From the NCBI GenBank assembly GCA_015680685.1, contig MNCI01024055.1:334649-380643 (forward strand): a stretch of DNA of 45,995 bases, given 5' to 3'. The notes under the pieces are model-generated. The model worked only from the letters and a program-made list of their open reading frames with translations. It was not told the DNA's origin and made no database searches. Position numbers and translations under genes: made by a program. Each line of letters begins with the position of its first letter. Within the stretch, counting starts at the first letter, position 1. This DNA is from Gnetum montanum (lineage: Eukaryota; Streptophyta; Gnetopsida; Gnetales; Gnetaceae). Positions 9,978 through 20,940 of the stretch are shown piece by piece.

Positions 9978-10427
9978 GATAGCGCTCAGGCCAATTCTAG
10001 TTGTCCTAGACATTGCAGGGGTCCTGTGCTGTGTGAATAAAATAGTGGCCAATGTTCCTTCTCCTCACACACATGTGGGAGATCGGGTTATCTAGTTTAG
10101 GATAAGAGCACAGAAGTTCCTACAATTCCTCCTCCAATGCTTCAGTGTGATCATTTGGTCACACGTAGAGGAGGAGGTAGCGGTTGTCATACTAGAAACC
10201 TTGTTGCCTGGGGTAACCAAGGGCATTTTGAGGTATTTTAGAGATGGGGCAGTCGGTAGCGGGAAAGGAGAGGGATCTGGCCCATGCCCCCAAGGTTTGA
10301 GACATTTGTCTTGGATCTGGGAGATGCCTGAGTATAGCTGCTACCATCCCTACAACACATTGTTTGTTGCACATCATATGGGAACATGCTTTCAAAATCC
10401 ACCAAGGACTATCTACTATGCTAGCGG
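9978..10427 (+). pseudogene. FCP1-homology exon 2, E2 copy
   Basis: The frame gives RPILVVLDIAGVLCC, an FCP1/HAD motif I with the nucleophile Asp kept and the second acidic residue replaced by Ala (plant members often have DLNG here). Then FLQFLLQCFSVIIWS matches the FLxxLxxxFxVxVWSS block, LETLLPG matches the following helix, and YNTLFVAHHMGTCFQNPP stands where the family has SNTLLxDDSPYKxxxNPP. The DD pair has become AH, so catalysis is unlikely. The exon is 450 bases, the same as in E3. Confidence 0.72.
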
Positions 10428-10882
10428 GTGAGTTCTGTAGTGCCATTTCTGCAATGCTATGCTATAGTCGCTATGCTTGGTCAAATGTTGATGATGTGTT
10501 TTTGTTACCAAGTTTTTAATCAATGACCAGGGCCTTCACGGTAGTACGGATGCCTTGGTCAAAGCAGAGATGGCCCTATGAGAATTCTATTCTACTAAGA
10601 ACATCCACGTAGGTCTTATATGTCAATGCGGGGGTGAGTACCCCACCTATCCAGACCAATATTCCATCCTCTACAACAGGTGTAAGGAGTTTGGTTAGTT
10701 AGATGAGGGATGGGCACCCTTCAAATCGATCCCCATGGAAGATATTTTGGTCACTCTCCCACAATGCTCGTTTCCGTATAAACCTAGTAGACTAAGTAGT
10801 AGGTGTGACATGTTGAAGTGTCTTTGATTTTGCTATTTTTTTTGTATTTTTGCAATTTAATGCTAGCCATTTCTATGCAAAG

Positions 10883-11941
10883 TATTGTATGGATGAAGAA
10901 GCCCTAGGAGGTGACGATGATAACTATCAAGAATCAGGAGGCAAACATCTACTTCAAATACGGAGAAGTAGTTGCAAGCTAGCGTTGGATATATAGTGAA
11001 GCCTCGAAGTCCTTGGTTAGGAATCTCTAAAATTTTGGGCTACTATATTTGTTCCTGACCTTGATCCCAAACGTTCTTGCTGCTGAGATGCTCTCCTTGG
11101 TGGACTCCTTTTCTGACAAGGAAGATTTCTTTTGCACACACATTCACAATGTGTGGGTGGTCATTGACATTAATGACCAGCTGTTTGTGGACCTTTTTGA
11201 TGTCCCTACTAATGGAATCCTTATAGGGTCAAAGTCCAAGAAGGAGTTAACCCTTTAGAAGGATGACATCTTGGAGTGGATAGGGGTTCCTAAATAGCAG
11301 AGGGGGATCCTTATGGATAAGGTCAAGGTCGGACCTGCTAGAGAAGTTTACCCTGTCTTCCATTCTCACACCTTTCCTCAGCTACTTTTCCAAAGGAAGA
11401 TCATTGGAATTGAGTAGGCCTAGTAATGCCTGAGGTTATGGAAGAGGGGCTTTGCTACAACTGGATCAGGTTTCTATATATAGGCTTGCAGGCTAAAATC
11501 ATGGAGCTCTAGAATAAGCAAGAGTCCCATTTCAACATTCATTATGCCTTTTACATAGCTTTCCTATAGCATTTCACAAAGTATCTGGTGGTCTATGAGA
11601 AAGAGTTCTGGGTATTGTGGGATCGTAACCAGATTTCTAAACCATGGATCTATCAGGTCCTCCGGACACCCCAGCCCAAGATTCCCCATAAATAATTAGG
11701 TAGTCATTCTCTGTGATGACAAAAGATTAGGTGGCCTACAAATTTCATGGCCAAGATAGTGTAGGAGAGATGCCCCTTGCTATTACTGGTAACATATCAC
11801 AGGGGAAGCATCTCATTGCTGAAACTATGACCACTAAGTTGTAGCAAAATATTCTTTCTTCAACTGAGGGAACCCTTCATGTGGAGGAAGAGGAGGGATG
11901 ACCACTGTAGCTTAAACTATAGAGGATGCAATCTCCCATTA
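10883..11941 (+). pseudogene. Exon 4 of the E2 antisense gene: retroelement extra-ORF-like domain
   Basis: It encodes VLAAEMLSLVDSFSDKED, then QLFVDLFDVPTNGILIGSKSKK, CYNWIRFLYIGLQAK and FTKYLVVYEKEFWV. The layout (short helix, xxFxxPxDG, an NW motif, then an aromatic-rich helix) resembles the extra ORFs seen in many plant Ty3/gypsy elements, but I cannot name the family. At least four stops and no long frame remain. Confidence 0.6.
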
Positions 11942-12742
11942 GTAAACTATTTCATTCATGTTTATTTCTTCACCTACTTTGTTAATTCTTCCTACACTAG
12001 ATAGCGTACCATAGCGTAACACCTACTTTATGCCAACCTATTTTGAGCTAACGCAAACATGTTCTTTTTTTACTATCAAAGGAAGAAGAGGAAGAGGAAG
12101 AAGGCAACAAAGAGGTGTCAGCCCCCAAAACAGGAATGGTCAATAAAGACATGGAGGCACCAGTCTCAAAAGAAAGGGTCACAGTCAAGAGGAAAGGAGA
12201 TCCTGTTGCTAAGGTAGGGGCTCTTGTCATGAGACATAATCCTCTTATTAAAGAGGACATTTTTGGAGATGAAGAGGAGTCTCCCATGAATAAAAAGGAT
12301 GCTGGTTCCTTAAAAGGAAAGGAATTAGCAAATGAAGAAGGGGCCCACCTAGACCTGGGAGGGACTTCTGCTAAGGCCACCACCATCGTTTTGCATCAGC
12401 AGGAAGAGGAACGTAACTAGAAGCTAGTGAGTTTGACAATGCGTCTACTTTGTCATAGCCCATTTTGATCATTGTTGACTCGTTTAATTGCATGACAGAC
12501 ACTATTGCTAAAGTTGGAGGACCACTTCTAATCCATGTGGAATCATGGGTCAAGACCCCTAATAAGTTTACATTTATGTAGGTGGTCATTGATGACATGG
12601 TCAACCATCTTCAGCAGATTGACCCTAACGTGGGTAAGTAGTAGTGTTAGATGCTCTCATGCTGCTATGCTAGAGTTATGAGTTCGTTGACCTTGCTACG
12701 CTATATGCTAATGTGACTGATATGCTCTTGATGTTATGACAA

Positions 12743-13563
12743 CCTCTTGACTTAGATGGGACCCAACAGGGCCTTTGAAGGTTGATTTCGTGCCTACATT
12801 CTCACCTGAAGTGACCGAGGTGCCTTGTCGCGCATACGATGAGGTCAGTAAATGCACTTTGCACTCGGCCCACTCCTTGTGGGAGTAAAAGTGCATCAAT
12901 GAAGACCTATGGAAATGGGTCCAAAAGGCTGAGAGAGAGAAGGTTGAGCTAAGCGATGAGGTGGAAGACCTCAAGTTAAGGAATGAATTCCTCATAGCCT
13001 ATGATACTAATAACAAGAACTGGTACTCAAATATGGTAGCTTATGCTAGATTTTGGATAGTTGTGCATCAGAACAATGAAGCCACCCACAAAATAATAGA
13101 ACAGTAAATGCAAATGGACTTGCTAGTCCAAAAGTGTTAGGATTGGAAGGATTTTAGTGCCAGGGTTTACAAATGGGGGCAGTCCCAGAAGAACCATAAA
13201 CATATGTATAAATTGGATTGTGCCTTCTATCGTAAATTTTATAGTGACACTTCTATGGAAGCATTTACCTATAAGGAATTTGTAAATACCATTGGAATTT
13301 TCAAAGCCTATGACAAGTTCAAAAAGTAGGTAAAGGTTATGAAATCTCCTGAATGAGAAGTGAACCTTCCCACAGGTGAGACTGCAACCGCCTCCGTTTC
13401 TCTAGGACTGCTAAGATGGATAGCCACCAAAAAGGTGAAGGATGCAATAGACACTGAACCTAGCATTAGGTGTTGTGTGGACATCATGGAAGAGGAGGTG
13501 TGGTGCCTCCTTGGGCTTGGTTTAGACTAGATACCCTTCGAGACAGATGTAGGTCCTTCTTAG
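12743..13563 (+). pseudogene. Exon 7 of the E2 antisense gene: coiled-coil-like region
   Basis: It starts near RWDPTGPLKVDF and includes KAEREKVELSDEVEDLKL, a charged heptad-like stretch, then QMDLLVQK, DWKDFSARVYKWGQSQKNHK and a region rich in Tyr and Lys. The same order is found in E3 exon 7 (QMDLLA, DWKDYSTRVQ, QKNHKQMYK). Not recognised as a known domain. Its acceptor has decayed from ACAG to ACAA. Confidence 0.6.
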
Positions 13564-13622
13564 GTCAGTTGCTTTCTATTGTATTAATACTTATGCTCTA
13601 TTGTAGCTTGCATGTGTTCCAG

Positions 13623-13741
13623 ATGAGGGCACAGGGCATGTGGTAGGAAGGAGTGAAGAGGCAGTAGGGGATGATGTAGTGGAGGATGACGCAAAAGTGA
13701 ATGATGGCAAAGAAGATGATGTGGGTGAAGAGAAACCATGA
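13623..13741 (+). pseudogene. Acidic C-terminal exon 8, E2 copy
   Basis: Open frame from DEGTGHVVGRS to DVGEEKP with a TGA at 13739. About 40% of residues are Asp or Glu. E3 has an acidic last exon at the same place. Confidence 0.6.
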
Positions 13742-13905
13742 TAGCATGGTTTTTTTTTTTTTGAAATCTTGAATTTTGTAAAAATAGTTTTTTGCAAACA
13801 TTGCTTTAAAAGGAATAAGCATTGAGTAAAAAGGAGAATCAATTCTACGCTAATTTATACATTTTGTACGTGCTAAACGTCATGCCAAACTTTCTCTCTT
13901 TTGTG
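13742..13905 (+). other. 3' region of the E2 antisense gene
   Basis: Contains a T-run at 13749-13761 and TTTAAAAGGAATAAG near 13803. The aligned E3 sequence has AATAAAAGG, a poly(A) signal, so E2 seems to have lost the signal by point change. Confidence 0.4.
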
Positions 13906-14050
13906 CTAGTTTTGGGCCGTTTCGTGCCATTGCTAGTTTTAGGCCATTTCGGGCCATCACTAGTTTTAGTCTATTTCAGGCCGTAGCTAGCTTTAGGCCA
14001 TTTCGGGCCATAGCTAGTGTCATAGTTTTAGGCCATTTCAGGCCATAGGG
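13906..14050. repeat. 27-bp tandem repeat between protease and antisense gene, E2
   Basis: Five units of CTAGTTTTAGGCCATTTCGG followed by GCCATAG. The unit is related to the E3 array at 39633-39876. Confidence 0.85.
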
Positions 14051-14189
14051 ATTTAAGGGAAAATGCAATAAGAGAAAGCAATGCTTAGTATAGATGTATA
14101 TGTGTGCAAAACAAGAAAAGTGGTTAATGCACAAAGGGTGGAAATTAGGTAGGAAGGAGTAGGGTTGTTATGCTACATGTAGCTACTTC

Positions 14190-15079
14190 TTGACCCATCA
14201 TGGGTTGATCGAAGCATAAGGCCAAGGCACTTTGCTAGGGCTTTCATCTACATCATTGCCTTCCGCTTGGAAGGGTAACTCTGTCCACGCACTTTCATCT
14301 TCAGAACTGGCTTGCTGAGCTGACTCCTCCACTGGATGGTTAGTGTGCATAGGGGAAGGTGCTTCATTCCTAGAGGTTATGACCTCTGAGCCTTACTCCA
14401 TGCCTACGTTGTTGATTCCTTGTATCACTACTTCGTCACCACAGATTATCACCTCCCTGCCTACATATGGCAGATGGATCTCCTGGTGTATAGGTAAGGA
14501 GACAACCCTAAGTTGCGCTAACCATAACCTCCCTAGAATCAGGTTAAACTCGAGCATCTCCTCAACCATGATGAACATTGCATTTGTGAAGAACTAGTCC
14601 CCTATCATGAAATCTATGTGGATTGTACCCTTCAATAGGATGTGTGCCCTGTTAAACGACTTTAGGCATGACGTGGTTGTGGGTTTGATCTAGTTGACCA
14701 ATCCCACCTTGTCCACAATAGGGAAGGGGATGACATTCGTGGCAGCCCCATCATCAATGTGTATCCTTCGGATCTAGTATTGGTCGACCCAAATTGTCAT
14801 GAATAGGGGTGCCGTAGTTGCCTAACCCCTTTTGGTATTTTTCCTAATGGAGTCGCCGCAGAAAGTTAGTTGAGACAACTTTGGCTCTACAGGGGGAGAA
14901 GGAAGCATGACTGAGTTGATTGCTTCCTCTTCCACTGGCATGTCCTCGTCAACCAGAATCACTATTAACATGTAGATCAGAGCCTCATGGTGCAGGATAG
15001 ATGTCATGATTAGTTCATACAAGCTTAGTGTAGTTTTTTTTTGTTTTAGAGCTTGTTTGACTTGGGTGAGGACATCCAA
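14190..15079 (-). pseudogene. E2 aspartic protease region (PR)
   Basis: Cleaves the Gag-Pol polyprotein. The frame shows RRIHIDDGAATNVIPFPIVD near 14780-14720 (the active-site DxG of plant Ty3 proteases), AMFIMVEEMLEFNLILGRLWLA near 14580-14515 (the LLGRPW-type flap end) and PIHQEIHLPYVGREV. Stops lie near 14820, 14695 and 14600. A conserved tail, ending TCAAGAAGTAG near 14190, is shared with E3 and may hold the donor of the PR-RT intron. Confidence 0.82.
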
Positions 15080-15539
15080 GAGGTCCAGGCCATCCCCATG
15101 TTTATCACCTTTCTCCTCTTCTATTCATCCCAAGAGATGAATTTCCTGAGGAGGGGTAGTTTTAGATCTGAGTTCAGTTCCCTTTTGGTAGGGCAGTGTG
15201 GACTTCTTGGTTGTAGTAGCATCCCTCCTTGGTGATGAGGGCCTAGATGTAGGAGGTGATGATGTAGGCTTGGGAACACCTGAGAAAATACTTCCCTTCA
15301 ATGTCTCACCTATGAAATGCACTTCTCATTTCTTAGGATGAGAAGATTGTACAATTGTCTTATGCGGGATGGGGGCTGCTGAAGGAGTTTGCCCCCTGAT
15401 GATGAACAGAGCTAACAGAGTTAAAGGATAGGGTAGCATCGTTTTGATAATAGGTGGTGTGGGGATGGATGCTCAGGGAGGGACTCTTAAAAAAAATGGT
15501 TACTATGAGCCTCAGCCGACTGCTGGTGATGCTGGTGCA
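15080..15539 (-). other. E2 Gag-PR linker region
   Basis: Low-complexity Ser/Pro/Thr-rich frames on the - strand (for example a run with PTSSPPTSRPSSP near 15290-15240). Probably a polyprotein linker; no domain seen. Short + strand frames here are not supported. Confidence 0.4.
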
Positions 15540-18013
15540 CAATGTTGAGGCACACGGACCACGAACGGCTACTGGGATGGACTAGGATCACTATCAATGC
15601 TGATGGTGCTGATGATGTAACTGACCTTGTTGGAATTTAGGGGGTCTGTGTAGACATGCATAGATTGGTTCTCAGGATGTACTAGGTTGCTTTCATCCAA
15701 CACCAGTTTTCCCTAATTGATCAATCTTTGGATGTCATCCTGCAACGCCAGATAGTAATCTGTGTTGTGACCACACTGTTGGTGATAGTCACAAAACCTA
15801 TCTAGCCTAAAACCCTTAGGAACTGGGGGCTCATTAGGCAAGGCCAAAGAAAGGTTCCTAAGGAGCTCACAATAGTGTTAGTGTCTCTTGATTCCCTCTT
15901 CCAACATCTGCTTGTGCTGGATGTACCCCACTACTAGTAGCTGCTTTAGAAGATCTTAAGGCTTAAGAGGAAGCAAGGTGTACATTGAGTGATCTTTATG
16001 CTCAAAGTTTGGTTTGGTTTATGTAGATGTCTTAGATGCAGGTATGGCAAGTTGCAATGCATGGCCCTACTTAGCCATAGGATTAGCTATAGTTGTAGCT
16101 AATTTCTTGCTACTCTGGTTACTATTGTTACTAGGTTTGGGCTTGGCTTCTCTTGCCACAGTAGACACAGTGGTAGTTTCAGACTTACAGTTATCCTTCT
16201 TTGCGAAGGTGTTCTTGTAAGCAACATAGGCTAGGTCTTTTCTTGCCTCCGCCGCATCCTGTATGCTCTTAGTTTAAGTGAAGGCCTGACTAAGAGTGCG
16301 AGAAGTGAGGTAATATAGTTTAGACTTGATGAAGCCATTTACTGCACCCTTGAAGATGGCCAGCAAATGGGCCTCCACAATGGGCTTGTAGATTTCATTA
16401 AGGGTTGTGCTCCAACGTTGGATGAACTTTTGGACCGGCTCTAGAGGTTCCTGCTTCACACTCATCAATTGATCCAATGTGATTTCTGGCATTACTTTAT
16501 ACTTGAAGCACATCACAAACTAGGTCAAAAGCTTTTCAATACTTAAAATAGATGAGCGTGGAAACACGCAGTACCAATCTAAAGCCCTTTCGATTAGGGA
16601 CATAACGAATACACGAATAAGTGTGTGTCGCCATTATTACAAAAAAAGGGATTCAAACCTAAAGGTAACAAGATGGAGATTGGGATTCCCCTTCCCATTG
16701 TATTTCTTGAAGTGGGGGATGGACATCCCTGAAGGTACCATCAGTGCAGGTATGGTAGGGCTGATGGGGTCATCCTAGTAAAAGTTCATGACTTGTACTG
16801 TGTCAGACCCAACAACCTTAAGGTGTTTTATCTCTTCAATAAGGGCCTGGATAAGCTGGAATTCTTGGTCCAAATCCTTGGACTATGTGGATGGCTAGGG
16901 AACTACCGAGGCAGCTCTCATTTGTAGAGTGGCAGGGGTAACGACGTGACCCAGTGGCGGTACCATTGGGATGGCCCTCATGGATGGTGCTGCCTACGTT
17001 GTCCACCACCCGGTAGGTGGTGTTGTTAGGGTGGCAACTATGGGTTGGGCTATAGGATAGGTTGTTTGTATAGCCAATGGGATAGACCATAGTCCCACAT
17101 GGGGTTGTACCATTTATGGGATTTGGTGGATCTATTGGTGAATGTTGTGAGACATCTGCAATGGTAGCGTAGCAAGGCAAGCAGTGAATGGGGTCCACCA
17201 TGTAGACGAACCTGTGGCCATTGCTAATGGTGGGATAGGTGTAAATGTTGGGATGGAGGCGGGAGCTAAGTATGACTATGAACTCAATATGGCATGGACA
17301 TGTGGAAGTGTAGCTGTGATCGGCGTGTGATGCGATACAGGAATGGACTGCTGAATAGTTTGCAAAGGAATAGTGGCTGCAAACGAAACAAGAGAAATAG
17401 GCAAAAAAGGGCATTGATACGCCAAGGGGTTGACATGCCTACCCATCACAGATGTAATTACGGGTTGCGAAGGTGTAGGCATGATTATGAAGGAAGAGGC
17501 AACAGACAACTGGTTGGTCCAAATGGACTGGGTAGGAGGGATATTAATGAGGTTAGTTTAACCTTCCCCATCAGATTGGGGATCAAGTTCCTCCTGTCTA
17601 TCCTGGAAGGCATTGTCATGGTTATATGTCGTATCCTACTGTTCCCTAAGTCTAGCCAATTGGATCAGTTGGTCTATATGCCACTGATTCATCTGTGTCA
17701 ATAGGATGGAAGCACTAGGAGTGGGAACATATTCCTTCCCATCATAGTAAGTGAACTCGAAGCTATGTTTATCTTCGAATTAGTGCATATCCAAGGGTAG
17801 GTTTGCCTACACCTTTGCACAGATGAACTTATAATGCTCATGTTGCTGGGCCAAGCCCTCAAGACCTAGGTTTTGGATCCGGAGGGATTGACACGGTCCT
17901 AGCACCGGGCCGAACGATTGTTTGGCACCTATGATGCCTTGCACGGTGAAAAGAACCCCAACATTGAAGGTGTTAGCAATGGTGCTTGAGGAATCCATTG
18001 TTAAGCTAAACAT
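15540..18013 (-). pseudogene. gag: E2 gag
   Basis: Structural protein of the virus-like particle. Start chosen at MFSLTMDSSST (18013), about 410 bases after the PBS. It aligns with the E3 gag in LRIQN...GLAQQHEHYKFICAK and in the conserved Gag core (16516-16274), with QKFIQRWSTTLNEIYKPI and AHLLAIFKGAVNGFIKSKLYYL. The region 17500-16840 is Pro/Thr/His-rich and disordered-looking. Near 15780 a zinc-knuckle-like CDYHQQCGHNTDYY has lost its last Cys (now Tyr). Many stops. Confidence 0.85.
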
Positions 18014-18090
18014 TTTTTAAAATGGGAAAAAAGAAAAGAAATTGGAAAGATAAATAGTTTTGTGAATGAGAAGAGCAAAGAAATTGGAAA

Positions 18091-18410
18091 GCAATCAAAA
18101 AGGCTTTATATCTTGTAGGGTTCCCGCGGAACCGTCTAAGTGACCGATCTGCACCACATGATGCGTAAACAACCACAAAATGGTATCATGTTTACGCTAG
18201 TGTATGATAGGGTACAGAGCACATGCAAGACTACCGTAAGACAGGCAAGTCAACTAGCAATCAAAGGCTTTATGTCCTGTAGGATTCCCGAGGAATTGTC
18301 AAGATGACCGATCTACACTACATGACACATAAACAATCATAGAAAGGTGTCAAGCTTACGCTAGTGTGTATTAGGATGCATAACGCTTATAGAACTACCA
18401 TGAAACTTAG
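18091..18410 (-). repeat. Direct duplication of about 166 bp in the E2 leader
   Basis: The segment beginning GCAATCAAAAAGGCTTTAT at 18091 recurs at 18257 (GCAATCAAAGGCTTTATGTC) with inner landmarks GACCGATCT and TTACGCTAGTGT in both. E3 has a single copy of this segment at about 43765-43910. It lies between PBS and gag, where packaging signals usually are. Confidence 0.75.
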
Positions 18411-18424
18411 GAAAGGCACCAAGG

Positions 18425-18441
18425 CCCTCCTTCTAGCACCA
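18425..18441 (-). other. E2 primer-binding site
   Basis: Read on the - strand: TGGTGCTAGAAGGAGGG, six bases after the LTR end. E3 has TGGCACTAGAAGGAGGG at the same place. TGG would pair with a tRNA CCA end; the tRNA is not identified. Confidence 0.7.
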
Positions 18442-19044
18442 AAAAACTATAGCAATCGAAAACGTCGATCGCTAGGAAACACCAACAGGTCATCGGTCAT
18501 GATAGTCTTAACCCCGAATCTATGGGAGGGACGTGCTAGATAAAAAAAAATGGGGCACCCTAAACAGTCTGGTCAATTATATAGGGACTTAGTCAATGTT
18601 AATATAACCATTTGCAACTAGATAATTTGAAAACGAAACCTATAGCGCAAAATAATGCTAAATGTAAAAGTGGCAGAAAACAATGTAAAATGCAATCATA
18701 AGCAAGAGACAAAGTAAAACATAGTTAGAAAAATGCAGCACTTCAAGATGTGACTTCACTCTATCAAGGTGGATATAGTTGGCTGCGTTGTGCTGAGGGG
18801 CACAGAGATCCCAAGAGTAACCAAGACATTTAGAGAAAAATAGTTCTATGCTTGAACGCGGACTCAGGAGTCAACAATGCAAAATGCTATGATAATATCA
18901 AGAAAGAGCAGAAAAAAATGCCAAGTGAGAATGCTAACTATTTATAATGTCAAAAAAGATGTTTACAATGCTCAGGAATGTAATGCTAAATTTTTTACTT
19001 GAAAAGCCACTGACCTTTTTTTTCTTGAGTGTCGCTCATTGGGG

Positions 19045-19052
19045 TATTTATA
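19045..19052 (-). promoter_or_regulatory. TATA box of the E2 LTR
   Basis: TATAAATA on the - strand, inside the conserved block CCTAATCCTATAAATACC also found in the right LTR of E3. Confidence 0.65.
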
Positions 19053-19229
19053 GGATTAGGGACATGTGAGGGATGTGGTTTGGACATCATGTGTCCTAGG
19101 CTGGTGCTAATGGATCTATGTTATAATTGCGAGCCTATCATGCTCTCATTTCTTGCACTTGGAGACGTGCACCAACAGTGCAAATGGGTGAAGTAATGAT
19201 CAAAATGGATGAAATGCATTTATGTAGCA

Positions 19230-19900
19230 CAACTGTGTGATACATTGTGCTATGCTTTGTAGCGTGGCATATGGGCATAGCGTAGCAGCTTGCTATGCAA
19301 GGAGATGCACTGATGTGGCATAGCTGCTTACTATGTTATGCTATGTTGGCTATTGGCATACCGTAACATCTTGCTATGCCATGCTACGCTATTTAGCGTA
19401 GTCGCCAAAAGCAAAAAATTTATGTTGCATCGTTCTAAATGTACTGGAAACCTTTGAAACATGTGGACTATTTGTTGTAGATATGCTACACTATGTAGTG
19501 TAGCATCTAACCTTAGTCTCAAAAACATCGACAATCTACAAAATGTCAACAATTTGCAAACTTTGCCTTTTGCACTGTGAACCTTGCGAACTTACTTATG
19601 CCACCCTTTGAGATGCCTTTTTTGCTTCTGCAGAGTCACTATATCATGCTACACTATGTGGTGTAGCATAGCGTAGTGACCAACATGACCTACTTTTCGT
19701 GAAGTTAGCCATTTTCCTGTGGAAGGAGTCATCGCTGAAAGACTTGAAGTTAAGCGATGGAACTAGTTGTCCAGCTTTTGCTACTATGTGCTACACTAGG
19801 TAGCATAGCATAGCGTAGCACTTCATTATGCAATCATTTTCTGAAGCTTTCTATGCTACATAGTGTGGCATAGCATACCATAGCAAACTTTGTCTTAGAA
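19230..19900. repeat. Short inverted repeats GCTATGC / AGCGTAGC in U3 of the E2 LTR
   Basis: Repeated small motifs such as GCTACACTATGTAGCGTAGC, TGCTATGCTACGCTAT and CATAGCGTAGCA form many short potential hairpins, a few dozen bases each. Similar motifs, but fewer, occur in the E3 LTRs (28915-29300, 44710-45110). Confidence 0.65.
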
Positions 19901-20199
19901 AACTTCCCAAACTATTTCGTGCATCCTAAGCACTGTTGAAAATTCCACGCATTGTTTCTAAGTAGGCTGTCCGTTGGATAAACTACTTAGGTGGGTAGGT
20001 AGGATGATCCATAGAGCCTGTCTACACCGAGAGTAGAAAATTTTCCGAACTAGTTAGCCTGAACTCATAGCATTCCTCTCCTGAATAATTTCCATGATGC
20101 TGCCTAGATTGCGAAGGCCTAGTGAAGCAAGAATGCTTTGAAATTTTAGGGTGTTTCATTAGGTGGAACTCATGTAGTTCCTAGTTGCAGTGGCTTCTC

Positions 20200-20940
20200 C
20201 ATGGGTACCTTTCCCTTGTCTTTTACTCTAGGTCTTAGGATTTGATGGTGTTGAAGTATGGCCTTGATTTTCTCCTCTTGTAAGACCTTGAGTGCCTTGG
20301 TGTGCGCATAAGTTTGCGCTTGTGCCATAGAGGCATCCTAGTCAGCCTTCTCTTTTTCTTTTTCCACCCTTTAATTCTCTATCAATAGTTATTAAGTTGT
20401 TCAATTCTAAAAGTGTCCAGCTAGTTCTAAACAACCTTTGGCCCTATATTCAGAAGTTTTAATACTTCCAAAATGTCTTAAATAGAGAAATCAATAGTCA
20501 CACCACCAATGTTAACCATGGTGCCTTGTTCTTTGTTGCCTAAATTGGTACATTTTTCCTAAGTACCAGGCACCACTTTCAAAGAGGGTAGGCCATAATG
20601 AGGATCCTTTGAGGTGATCCCTAATAACCTCTAGAGAAAATTTTGTGAAAGGTCTAAAGTTTAATTCCACAATCACTGCAGTAAATATGGACCTTTCATA
20701 GATGGCTTGAACACAATCCTGGGGAAACATGAGATGTCATCCTTGTTCAAACACTGCTGCAGCTCGTCCTTCTCCCTACCTTGATTGTACAGTGGTAGGG
20801 TCTTCTTGGTGGATACTAAATGATTGTTCCTCCTACTCTGCATGTTGTTTAGTAGGAACTTGTCCTTCACCTCTCCTAGGTAACTTGATCCCACCTTGAG
20901 CATGACCTTCCTGTTGTTTGTGTTTCGGGGCCATCTGTAA
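20200..20940 (-). pseudogene. Unidentified protein remnant cut by the E2 insertion
   Basis: On the - strand a frame begins MAPKHKQQEGHAQGG at about 20934 and, with stops and a shift, continues through IYERSIFTAVIVELNFRPF, FSLEVIRDHLKG and a charged C-terminal part with KVLQEEKIKAIL to about 20200. It ends at the E2 LTR boundary (20158). It resembles the style of plant retroelement extra ORFs (basic start, FSLEVIRDHL block, charged coil) but I do not recognise a family. Confidence 0.35.

Larger units (their letters stand above)
9626..13741 (+). pseudogene. Antisense FCP1/HAD-like accessory gene, E2 copy (8 exons)
   Basis: Exons by comparison with E3: 9626-9745, 9978-10427, 10531-10749, 10883-11941, 12082-12426, 12499-12633, 12743-13563, 13623-13741. 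The start context GCAATGGCT is a good plant start. Clear splice ends include GCAG at 9977, GTGAGT at 10428, CCAG at 10530, GTGAGT at 12427, ACAG at 12498, GTAAGT at 12634 and CCAG at 13622. Damaged ends include GTCTGG (9746), GTCACT (10750) and ACAA (12742). Exon 2 keeps the HAD motif VVLDIAGVL. Several stops interrupt it. The product would be about 1,000 residues, acidic at the end (stop TGA 13739-13741). Function unknown. Confidence 0.75.
9342..20158 (-). mobile_element. E2: same-family retrotransposon, 5' half only, split by E1
   Basis: Read right to left: 5' LTR (18448-20158), PBS, leader, gag, protease, then the antisense gene on the + strand (9626-13741). The pol and 3' LTR should follow but E1 begins at 9341, so they probably lie left of the window. 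The LTR end, PBS, gag and protease all align with E3. Confidence 0.8.
18448..20158 (-). repeat. E2 5' LTR (about 1.71 kb)
   Basis: Begins (plus orientation) TATAGCAATCGAAAACG, a decayed form of the E3 TGTAACGATGGAAAACG, and ends AAATTTTAGGGTGTTTCA, matching the E3 end. The bases after it, TTAGG, are the probable target duplication. It is about 400 bases longer than the E3 LTRs; the extra length seems to be in U3 (19230-19900), rich in GCTATGC and AGCGTAGC motifs. Confidence 0.78.

Noticed and set aside
12048-12386. - strand frame opposite E2 exon 5
   Set aside because: Ser/Thr/Leu-rich mirror of a Lys/Glu-rich exon; the + strand has splice sites and a homologue.
16836-17414. 192-codon - strand frame as a separate gene
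   Set aside because: It lies inside E2 gag and is best read as a disordered Pro/Thr/His-rich part of Gag, in whichever frame decay left open.
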